DNA of 64,000 bases from CAYVUB01 sp964454675. GTDB lineage: Bacteria > Bacteroidota > Bacteroidia > Flavobacteriales > Flavobacteriaceae. Positions 16,331 to 22,792 of this stretch are shown here, piece by piece. Position numbers and translations under genes: made by a program. Positions within the stretch are counted from its first letter, which is position 1, and each line of letters starts with the position of its first letter. Location: NCBI GenBank assembly GCA_964454675.1, contig CAYVUB010000004.1, positions 62,001 to 126,000 on the forward strand. Reading direction: 5' to 3'. The notes below the pieces were generated by a model. That model did not search any database, was not told the DNA's origin, and saw only the letters and a program-made list of their open reading frames with translations.

Positions 16331-16368
16331 TTTTTCAATAAAAACCCTTACTTAAAGAAGCAAGGGTT
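16331..16368 (-). terminator. Intrinsic terminator downstream of the atp operon
   Basis: On the minus strand AACCCTT (16368-16362) pairs with AAGGGTT (16349-16343), followed by TTTTATTG and more T. It lies beyond the atpG 3' repeats. Confidence 0.65.
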
Positions 16369-16396
16369 GATTATGTTATTGCGCTTGGTGTGTGAG

Positions 16397-16417
16397 ATGC
16401 TGAAACAAGTTCAGCAT
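16397..16417. repeat. Hairpin repeat ATGCTGAA-ACAAG-TTCAGCAT
   Basis: Perfect 8-bp stem with a 5-base loop. The sequence GAAACAAGTTCAG is a recurrent intergenic motif in Bacteroidota. It lies between the atp terminator and the tandem 43-bp repeats. Confidence 0.65.
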
Positions 16418-16428
16418 GACAATCCATC

Positions 16429-16535
16429 TAATTGCTCAACGCATCGACAATGTTTAGCATTTGGCTTCGCCTAATTGCTCAACGCATCGGCAATGTTTAG
16501 CATTTGGCTTCGCCTAATTGCTCAACGCATCGGCA
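16429..16535. repeat. 43-bp tandem duplication of the atpG 3' end (2.5 copies)
   Basis: Copies begin at 16429, 16472 and 16515; the third (21 bases) is the real 3' end of atpG. The two full copies differ at one base (GCATCGACAA against GCATCGGCAA). On the minus strand each copy repeats the coding end ADALSN-stop, preceded by an in-frame ATGCTAAACATT and a GGCGAAGCC mini-hairpin. No spacers or palindromic ends suggest CRISPR. Confidence 0.9.
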
Positions 16536-17374
16536 CCACCGACAATTTCCAAAATTTCGTTGGTAATGGCTGCCTGACGTGCTTTGTTATACGTTAGCTT
16601 TAACTGGTCTCTAAGCTCGGTGGCATTGTCTGTTGCTTTATGCATCGCCGTCATACGTGCGCCGTGCTCAGAAGCAAATGAATCTCTTACGGCTTTGTAT
16701 AATTGCGTTTTTAATGATTTTGGAATCAATTGTTCCACAATTTCTGCTTTTGAAGGCTCAAAAATGTAGTCCAGACTTACATTAGCATCTTTTGCGATAG
16801 GAACAATAGGTAAAAACTGCTCTGTGATAATCTCCTGAGTGGCGGCATTTTTGAATTTGTTGTAAACGATTTCAATTTTGTCAAATTCGCCTGCAACAAA
16901 TTTATCCATAAGTGACTGAGATATTTCGGATACATTATCAAAGGTTAATGCATCAAAAACATCACTGTGATTGGCAATTACGTTTCCTCCTTTTTTAAAG
17001 GCATCATTTCCTTTTTTACCAATAGCAATATAAGATACTTCCTGATTTGCATAGGTTTCCGAAGCCAGCTTGTTTACGGTTTTAATGATGTTTGAGTTAA
17101 ATGCACCACACAAACCCCTGTTTGAAGTTACGGCAACGATAAGAACTTTCTTTACTTCGCGTTGTGCAGAAAACTTGCTTCCGGCATCGGCATCGAGCGT
17201 TGCGCTTAAACTTTGTAAAAGCTCTGTTAACTTATCGGCATAAGGACGCATTGCCGTAATAGCATCCTGTGCTTTTTTCAACTTGGCAGCCGATACCATT
17301 TTCATGGCACTGGTAATCTGCATGGTTGAAGATACCGATGTAATTCTGTTACGTATTTCTTTTAAGTTTGCCAT
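16514..17374 (-). CDS. atpG: F-type ATP synthase gamma subunit
   Basis: Central rotor shaft of F1. The 286-residue product starts MANLKEIRNRITSVSSTMQI and has the C-terminal helix ATDNATELRDQLKLTYNKAR that turns inside the alpha/beta hexamer. Start 17374 was chosen over a frame extension of four codons. It is the last gene of the atp operon. The 105-base spacer before it holds a composite hairpin repeat, and two duplicate copies of its own 3' end follow the stop. Confidence 0.97.
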   Translation of the reverse strand: MANLKEIRNRITSVSSTMQITSAMKMVSAAKLKKAQDAITAMRPYADKLTELLQSLSATLDADAGSKFSAQREVKKVLIVAVTSNRGLCGAFNSNIIKTVNKLASETYANQEVSYIAIGKKGNDAFKKGGNVIANHSDVFDALTFDNVSEISQSLMDKFVAGEFDKIEIVYNKFKNAATQEIITEQFLPIVPIAKDANVSLDYIFEPSKAEIVEQLIPKSLKTQLYKAVRDSFASEHGARMTAMHKATDNATELRDQLKLTYNKARQAAITNEILEIVGGADALSN

Positions 17375-17379
17375 AATAA

Positions 17380-17476
17380 GCCTCACCTAACCTCCCCATA
17401 GGGGAGGAATTAATTGATTATGTTTTATAAATCCCTTCCTGAAAAGCTCCTTCCCTTTGGGAAGGTTGGGATGGGC
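17380..17476. repeat. Composite hairpin repeat between atpA and atpG
   Basis: Two 7-bp hairpins, CCTCCCC-ATA-GGGGAGG (17391-17407) and CCTTCCC-TTT-GGGAAGG (17449-17465). They are flanked by roughly complementary outer sequences (CCTCACCTAACC and GGTTGGGATGGG). This is a typical Bacteroidota intergenic repeat, here inside an essential operon. Confidence 0.7.
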
Positions 17477-17479
17477 ATT

Positions 17480-19060
17480 TTATCTTTTATAGTTCGCTGA
17501 TAATTCCTTAGCAACAACGGTCAATACATCTGTTACCTCATCAGTTAATTTTCCCGCTTTCAACTCTGCAAGAACATTGCTGTGTTTTGCTTTTAAAAAC
17601 TCTAAAAAGTCGCGCTCAAATTCTTTTACTTTTTCAACAGGAACATCTCTTAATAAGTTTTTAGAACCCGCATAGATGATTGCTACCTGATCTTCAACTG
17701 TAAACGGATCGTTTTGAGCTTGCTTTAAGATTTCAACGTTACGTTTTCCCTTTTCAATAACATTTAATGTAACCGCATCAAGGTCTGAACCAAACTTAGC
17801 AAACGCTTCCAATTCACGGAATTGTGCCTGGTCTAACTTTAATGTACCTGCCACTTTTTTCATTGATTTGATTTGCGCGTTACCACCAACACGAGATACC
17901 GAAATACCCACATTAATTGCCGGGCGTACACCAGAGTTGAACAAATCACCATCCAGGAAAATCTGACCGTCTGTAATGGATATTACGTTGGTTGGAATAT
18001 ATGCCGATACGTCACCTGCTTGTGTTTCGATGATTGGCAATGCTGTTAATGAACCGCCACCTTTTACGATTGGTTTTAAAACCTCAGGTAAATCGTTCAT
18101 GTTTTTTGCAATCTCATCATTGGCAATCACTTTAGCCGAACGCTCCAATAAACGGGAATGTAAGTAGAAAACGTCACCCGGATACGCCTCACGTCCCGGT
18201 GGACGACGTAACAATAAAGACACCTCACGGTATGCCACGGCTTGTTTTGACAAATCATCATAAATGATTAATGCCGGACGACCGGTATCTCTAAAATACT
18301 CACCAATAGCAGCACCGGCAAATGGCGCATAAACCTGCATAGGCGCAGGATCTGAAGCATTTGCAGCAACAATAACCGTGTAGGCCATTGCACCTCTGTC
18401 TTCTAATGTTTTTGCAATATTTGCTACCGTTGACGCTTTTTGACCAACAGCAACATATATACAGAATACAGGTTCGCCTGCATCATAAAATTCTTTTTGA
18501 TTTAAAATGGTGTCGATACAAACCGTTGTTTTTCCTGTTTGACGGTCACCAATTACCAGCTCACGTTGACCACGACCCACAGGAATCATCGCGTCGATAG
18601 ATTTGATACCTGTTTGTAATGGTTCTGTTACCGGTTGACGGTAGATAACTCCCGGTGCTTTACGCTCCAAAGGCATATCATAAAGCGTTCCGCCGATAGG
18701 CCCTTTACCATCAATAGGATTTCCTAAAGTGTCCACTACACGACCAACGATTTCTTCACCTACTTTAAGCGATGCAATACGTTTAGTACGCTTTACGGTC
18801 GAACCTTCACTGATAGATTTTGACGGTCCTAATAATACAACACCCACGTTGTCTTCTTCAAGGTTTAGTACGATACCTTCAAGACCATCGGTAAACTCTA
18901 CCAATTCGCCATATTGAACATTTGATAATCCATATACACGTGCAATACCGTCACCAACAGTAAGTACAGTTCCTACTTCGTCTAATGAAGCACTTGCTTC
19001 AAAACCTGAAAGTTGTTGCTTTAAGATTGCTGATATTTCAGCCGGTTTAACTTCTGCCAT
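17480..19060 (-). CDS. atpA: F-type ATP synthase alpha subunit
   Basis: Non-catalytic nucleotide-binding subunit of F1. The 526-residue product has the Walker A motif GDRQTGKT (171-178), the segment ALIIYDDLSKQAVAYREVSL, and the signature PAINVGISVSRVGG. The length and all blocks are normal for the family. It is preceded by atpH with a 41-base spacer and followed by a repeat-filled spacer before atpG. Confidence 0.99.
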   Translation of the reverse strand: MAEVKPAEISAILKQQLSGFEASASLDEVGTVLTVGDGIARVYGLSNVQYGELVEFTDGLEGIVLNLEEDNVGVVLLGPSKSISEGSTVKRTKRIASLKVGEEIVGRVVDTLGNPIDGKGPIGGTLYDMPLERKAPGVIYRQPVTEPLQTGIKSIDAMIPVGRGQRELVIGDRQTGKTTVCIDTILNQKEFYDAGEPVFCIYVAVGQKASTVANIAKTLEDRGAMAYTVIVAANASDPAPMQVYAPFAGAAIGEYFRDTGRPALIIYDDLSKQAVAYREVSLLLRRPPGREAYPGDVFYLHSRLLERSAKVIANDEIAKNMNDLPEVLKPIVKGGGSLTALPIIETQAGDVSAYIPTNVISITDGQIFLDGDLFNSGVRPAINVGISVSRVGGNAQIKSMKKVAGTLKLDQAQFRELEAFAKFGSDLDAVTLNVIEKGKRNVEILKQAQNDPFTVEDQVAIIYAGSKNLLRDVPVEKVKEFERDFLEFLKAKHSNVLAELKAGKLTDEVTDVLTVVAKELSANYKR

Positions 19061-19101
19061 TTTATTAATTTTGAATTCAGAATTGAGAATTCTGAATTAT
19101 T

Positions 19102-19635
19102 TTAGTTTAACGTAAATTCTCTTTTTAACTTGTTTAATTTGTTTGCAATACTTGCATCATATTGTATATCACCAACACGTAGTATAAAACCTCCTAAAAC
19201 AGATTCATCTACGATATTCTCTATAGATGCTTCTTTACCGGTAAGCTCTTTTACTTTGGCGAGAACTTTTGATGTTAACTCGCCGGTTAACGGCACAGCG
19301 GTGGTAACTATTGCTGTTTGCTCTCCTTGTGACTGTGTATAAAGCTGGTTGTAGCTGTGAGCAATATCACCTAATATCTGAATACGCTTGTTTATTATCA
19401 ATGTATCGATAAGGTTGTTGGTCAATTGGTTGTTGTCTTTAAAAATAGCCGATAAAGCCGATTTTTTAACCGCCGCCGGAATAACAGGGCTTTGAAGCAT
19501 ATCTGTCAATTCCTTGTTTTCACTAACAGCATTTGCTATAGAGCTCATATCATTATTTAAAACCTCGGCTGATTTTTGCTCTTCAGCGAGACTTAAAAGT
19601 GCTTTTGCGTATCGTATTGCTGCTCTTTGTGCCAT
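19102..19635 (-). CDS. atpH: F-type ATP synthase delta subunit
   Basis: Peripheral-stalk subunit linking F1 to subunit b. The 177-residue product starts MAQRAAIRYAKALLSLAEEQ (N-terminal helical domain). It has the C-terminal signature ENIVDESVLGGFILRVGDIQ near residues 141-160. The length is normal. The 77-base spacer from atpF holds a hairpin repeat. Confidence 0.95.
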   Translation of the reverse strand: MAQRAAIRYAKALLSLAEEQKSAEVLNNDMSSIANAVSENKELTDMLQSPVIPAAVKKSALSAIFKDNNQLTNNLIDTLIINKRIQILGDIAHSYNQLYTQSQGEQTAIVTTAVPLTGELTSKVLAKVKELTGKEASIENIVDESVLGGFILRVGDIQYDASIANKLNKLKREFTLN

Positions 19636-19640
19636 AAGCC

Positions 19641-19690
19641 TACCTAAGTCCTTTCTACTTCGACTGCGCTCAGCACAGGCTCGGAAAGGA
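19641..19690. repeat. Hairpin repeat between atpF and atpH
   Basis: TCCTTTC (19649-19655) pairs with GAAAGGA (19684-19690). The loop has the widely repeated Bacteroidota sequence CTTCGACTGCGCTCAGCACA. Confidence 0.65.
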
Positions 19691-19712
19691 TTTCTTTTTT
19701 GTTATACTTTAA

Positions 19713-20207
19713 TTAGTTTAATGTTGCTTCACCCAACATCGTTTCAACCAATTGTAATTGTTTGTCTTTGTTGGATAATTCTGCACGTACTACTTTTTCT
19801 GCGATTTCAACAGATAAGTTTGCTACCTGATTTTTCAATTCGGCCATTGCGGCTTTTTTCTCGCTTTCAATAGCTGCCTGTGCCTGAGTAATGATAGAAG
19901 CTGCTTGTGCTTGTGCTTCATCTTTAGCATCGGCAATCATTTTGTTTTTGATGTCGCGGGCTTCTTTAAGCATCGTTTCGCGCTCTGCACGAGCTTCGTT
20001 TAAAATGCGCTCGTTATCTGCTTTAAGATTTTCCATTTCTTTACGGGCATTATCGGCAGATGCCAATGCATCCAATATGCCTTGTTCACGGTCACTAACG
20101 GAATTCAAAATAGGTTTCCAAGCAAATTTTCTAAGAATAAACAGAAGTATCAGGAATGTGATAACTGTCCACACTACCAATCCAAAACCGGGGGTTACTA
20201 AATCCAT
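19713..20207 (-). CDS. atpF: F-type ATP synthase b subunit
   Basis: Peripheral-stalk subunit. The 164-residue product has one N-terminal membrane helix (GFGLVVWTVITFLILLFILR). A long, highly charged alpha-helix with Ala-rich heptads (DAKDEAQAQAASIITQAQAA) dimerises along the stalk. A single b gene is present, with no b' copy. It lies between atpE and atpH in the usual order. Confidence 0.96.
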   Translation of the reverse strand: MDLVTPGFGLVVWTVITFLILLFILRKFAWKPILNSVSDREQGILDALASADNARKEMENLKADNERILNEARAERETMLKEARDIKNKMIADAKDEAQAQAASIITQAQAAIESEKKAAMAELKNQVANLSVEIAEKVVRAELSNKDKQLQLVETMLGEATLN

Positions 20208-20308
20208 ACTATATTAGTTTTGTCTATGTTTTATGTTTAAATTTTATATTTAAAGTATGCAGAAGCAACCAACCGTTACTTCTGCATCTTTTTGCTTTCA
20301 GGTAAAAA

Positions 20309-20518
20309 TTACCCTTGTAATAACGCAACAACAACACCAAATAGAGCAACCGCCTCAACGAAAGCTGCAAGAATTAATGCTGATGTTTGAATTTTACCCT
20401 GGATTTCCGGTTGACGAGCCATAGCGTCCATTGCTGAACCACCTATTTTACCAATACCCAATCCGGCACCGATAGCTGCCAAACCTGCTCCAATAGCTGC
20501 AATTCCTGTAATAGTCAT
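20309..20518 (-). CDS. atpE: F-type ATP synthase c subunit
   Basis: Membrane rotor-ring subunit of 69 residues in two hydrophobic helices joined by the polar loop ARQPE (34-38). The ion-carrying carboxylate is Glu55 in AAFVEAVALFG. The residue after it is Ala, and the first helix (IGAGLGIGKIGG) has no Gln, so the Na+-binding pattern is absent and H+ coupling is expected. The gene has the typical small size and lies 17 bases from atpB. Confidence 0.97.
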   Translation of the reverse strand: MTITGIAAIGAGLAAIGAGLGIGKIGGSAMDAMARQPEIQGKIQTSALILAAFVEAVALFGVVVALLQG

Positions 20519-20535
20519 AATATAAAGATTTAAAA

Positions 20536-21630
20536 TTAGTGATGTTCGTGTTCATGCTCTTCTGTCGCCATACCAAAATAAAGCGCAGAAAGAATTGTAA
20601 ATATATATGCCTGTATGGCTGTTACTACAATCTCGATAACTACTATAAATAATGAGAATGCAATAGAAACCGGCGCAATAGCAATTGTTTTAAAGATAAA
20701 TATTAAAGACATCAATGCCAGTACGATGATGTGTCCTGCGGTGATGTTGGCAAAAAGTCGTATCATCAGTGAAATTGGTTTGGTAAAAATACCTACCAGT
20801 TCTATTGGCATCAGGAATATTTTCATTGGCACAGGAACGCCCGGCATCCAGAAAATGTGTTTCCAGTAATCTTTATTTCCGCTAAACGTTGTGATGATAA
20901 ATGTAAACAACGCCATGGTCATGGTAAAAGCGATGTTTCCGGTAAGGTTAGCTCCGTTAAGAATAGGAATCAATCCAAAAATGTTGTTAATCCATATAAA
21001 GAAAAACACGGTAAGCAAATACGGCATGTAGCGTTTGTATTTTTTCTCGCCAATCATTGGCTTGGCAATCTCATCACGTATAAAAAGGATGATAGGCTCT
21101 ACGAAACCGGCAACGCCTTTTGGGACGTAATTTTTTTGTTTTTTATAGCCTTTGGCGACAGTTAAAAATATCAAGAACAGCACAATAACCGATACCCACA
21201 TCATAAATACGTTTTTTGTGATAGAAATATCCCATGGTTTTTGTGCATTTGCGGGATGACCTTCGGCATCAAGAACCAAAGCGGTTTCGCCGGCGTTCAA
21301 TTGATATACTTTTTCGTGATAATTGACAAATTTTCCGCCGTTTTTTTCTACAACTACTTTACCGTCATAATCGTGATGAAAAGCCGAAGACATAAATGTT
21401 GTAAGACCATTGTCTGTCCATAAAATCACAGGAAGCGGAATAGACACTGCGTGTCCGTTAATATCTATGATGTGAAAGCCGTAACCGTCTTTAACGTGAT
21501 GCATAATCATTTTTTTAGCATCAAATTCTTTTTCAGGCTGAACATCAGTTTTTTCTGATGCAAAAGATACCAGCGAAAATGCGAAAAACAGTACAGAAAA
21601 AACGGTGTTCTTAAAGGTGGTTAATGACAT
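20536..21630 (-). CDS. atpB: F-type ATP synthase a subunit, with signal peptide and periplasmic extension
   Basis: Forms the proton half-channels with the c ring. At 364 residues it is longer than the usual subunit a (about 270 in E. coli). It begins with a cleavable-type signal peptide (ending SLVSFASEK) and about 110 residues of extracytoplasmic sequence (HHVKDGYGFHIIDINGH), then the channel domain. The essential Arg is in ISLMIRLFANITAGH (about residue 291). The His-rich C-terminus EEHEHEHH could bind metal. This architecture is typical of Bacteroidota. It is first of atpB-E-F-H-A-G, with a strong promoter upstream. Confidence 0.97.
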   Translation of the reverse strand: MSLTTFKNTVFSVLFFAFSLVSFASEKTDVQPEKEFDAKKMIMHHVKDGYGFHIIDINGHAVSIPLPVILWTDNGLTTFMSSAFHHDYDGKVVVEKNGGKFVNYHEKVYQLNAGETALVLDAEGHPANAQKPWDISITKNVFMMWVSVIVLFLIFLTVAKGYKKQKNYVPKGVAGFVEPIILFIRDEIAKPMIGEKKYKRYMPYLLTVFFFIWINNIFGLIPILNGANLTGNIAFTMTMALFTFIITTFSGNKDYWKHIFWMPGVPVPMKIFLMPIELVGIFTKPISLMIRLFANITAGHIIVLALMSLIFIFKTIAIAPVSIAFSLFIVVIEIVVTAIQAYIFTILSALYFGMATEEHEHEHH

Positions 21631-21668
21631 TCTGTTATGATTAAAAATACCTTGCTTTAAATTCCGTG

Positions 21669-21699
21669 CAAATGTACATACATTATGCGAATTGACAAA
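21669..21699 (-). promoter_or_regulatory. Bacteroidota-type promoter of the atpBEFHAG operon
   Basis: On the minus strand TTTG (21699-21696), exactly 19 bases, then TACATTTG (21676-21669) plus C. It lies 39 bases before the atpB start, so atpB-G need not depend on read-through from the sprE genes. Confidence 0.75.
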
Positions 21700-21751
21700 T
21701 TATATTTTTATCATTATTAACAGAATACATTTTACGGCAAATGCCTGCTAA

Positions 21752-22153
21752 TTACGGCTTTTGTCTTAAAAATTGGGTAATGGTGTAAATTTCAAATGCC
21801 AGATAGAGAAAATACGGAATGAAAAAATTAATTGTATCGGGTTGTTTTTTTTCTAAATCGGACAAAATCAACGGTAATAAAAATAAAATTGCAAGAATCA
21901 TTTTTAAAATAGTGCTACCTAAAAAAATGTTTAAAATTTCTTTTTTGCCCTTGGAATGTTGATAATTGACAATTGTAAATATAAGTGTCGCTACAATCGT
22001 ATGAAATATATAAATATGCCAAAGCGGAAAAAATAATTCTACCGTCCCAGCAAAGTGAAATATCATATAAGAATGTAATCCCCACAACAAAAGCCCGAAA
22101 GCTAAACAAGCGGCAAGAAATGTAATTTGATTTTTAATAAAAATCCGGTTCAT
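21752..22153 (-). CDS. Four-helix membrane protein in the AtpI position
   Basis: The 133-residue protein has four predicted membrane helices (ITFLAACLAFGLLLWGLHSY, LFFPLWHIYIFHTIVATLIF, ILNIFLGSTILKMILAILFL and FFIPYFLYLAFEIYTITQFL). I do not recognise a sharp family signature. The number of helices and the place between the AtpZ-like gene and atpB fit an AtpI-type ATP synthase assembly protein. Its start overlaps the AtpZ-like stop by four bases (ATGA), so the two are translationally coupled. Confidence 0.75.
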   Translation of the reverse strand: MNRIFIKNQITFLAACLAFGLLLWGLHSYMIFHFAGTVELFFPLWHIYIFHTIVATLIFTIVNYQHSKGKKEILNIFLGSTILKMILAILFLLPLILSDLEKKQPDTINFFIPYFLYLAFEIYTITQFLRQKP

Positions 22154-22404
22154 AAGTCACGATTGTCTTTTGATGCTGCAATAATACTCCGAATAACGTA
22201 AAAAACAGCAAGAATTACAGATGATAAAGAAAAAATAATGGTAAATACCTTGTTGTCCTTATTAAAATGCTCATCGAGTTTTACTCCTGCAAAAGTTCCC
22301 AAGCCTATAATCGCAAACATTTGAATGGCTATGCCGGAATATCTTGCATAAGCACTAAGCGAGGCGCTCTTTTTCGATACTTTGTTGTTGGGTTGTTGTG
22401 CCAT
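22150..22404 (-). CDS. AtpZ/AtpI family protein
   Basis: The small 84-residue membrane protein has two helices (IAIQMFAIIGLGTFAGVKLD and FTIIFSLSSVILAVFYVIRS). The family core is GxxxGxxLD, as in AtpZ, an accessory protein of F-type ATP synthase thought to help assembly or Mg2+/Ca2+ transport. The first 50 bases overlap the 3' end of the bactofilin gene in another frame, an unusually long overlap, but the ATG and both proteins look genuine. Confidence 0.85.
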   Translation of the reverse strand: MAQQPNNKVSKKSASLSAYARYSGIAIQMFAIIGLGTFAGVKLDEHFNKDNKVFTIIFSLSSVILAVFYVIRSIIAASKDNRDL

Positions 22405-22753
22405 TGCTCAACTCTTTTACTGCGCCTTTCATCACACAGGTTGCGTTAAATGTTGCGCCGGGTTCTACGGCAAGCTTACCTACGGCTACTTCGCCTTCTA
22501 CATACGCCGAAGCTCTTAATGACAACGTGTCGCTGAGCATTAACTTGCCGGTAAATTTACCTTCAATATCGGCATTGGTGCTTTTTAAAGTGCCGTTTAC
22601 AAGACCTGTTCTGCCTATGACAACCTTACCCGGCGTTTTTATATTGCCCTGTATGGTGCCTTCTATTCTAAAATCGCCATCGCTAATGATGTCGCCTGTG
22701 ATGGTTGTTCCTTTTGCAATGGTGTTTTGCTGTGTTGATGTTTCTGCTGCCAT
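22355..22753 (-). CDS. Bactofilin (polymer-forming cytoskeletal protein)
   Basis: The 132-residue product is almost entirely one bactofilin (DUF583) domain. A short polar N-terminus is followed by short beta-strand repeats (GTTITGDIISDGDFRIEG, VVIGRTGLVNGTLKSTNADI) that wind into a right-handed beta-helix and polymerise without nucleotide. Bactofilins act as membrane-associated scaffolds. It lies 39 bases downstream of sprE and overlaps the AtpZ-like gene by 50 bases. Confidence 0.92.
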   Translation of the reverse strand: MAAETSTQQNTIAKGTTITGDIISDGDFRIEGTIQGNIKTPGKVVIGRTGLVNGTLKSTNADIEGKFTGKLMLSDTLSLRASAYVEGEVAVGKLAVEPGATFNATCVMKGAVKELSNGTTTQQQSIEKERLA

Positions 22754-22792
22754 AGTTCTGTTGTTTTAGTTGGAAGAAAACATTGATAATTT

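Noticed and set aside
16429..16535. Possible CRISPR array
   Set aside because: The units are directly joined with no spacers, and the unit is a copy of the atpG end.
20309..20518. Na+-type ATP synthase c ring
   Set aside because: The Gln of helix 1 and the Ser/Thr after the helix 2 Glu, both needed for Na+ binding, are absent.
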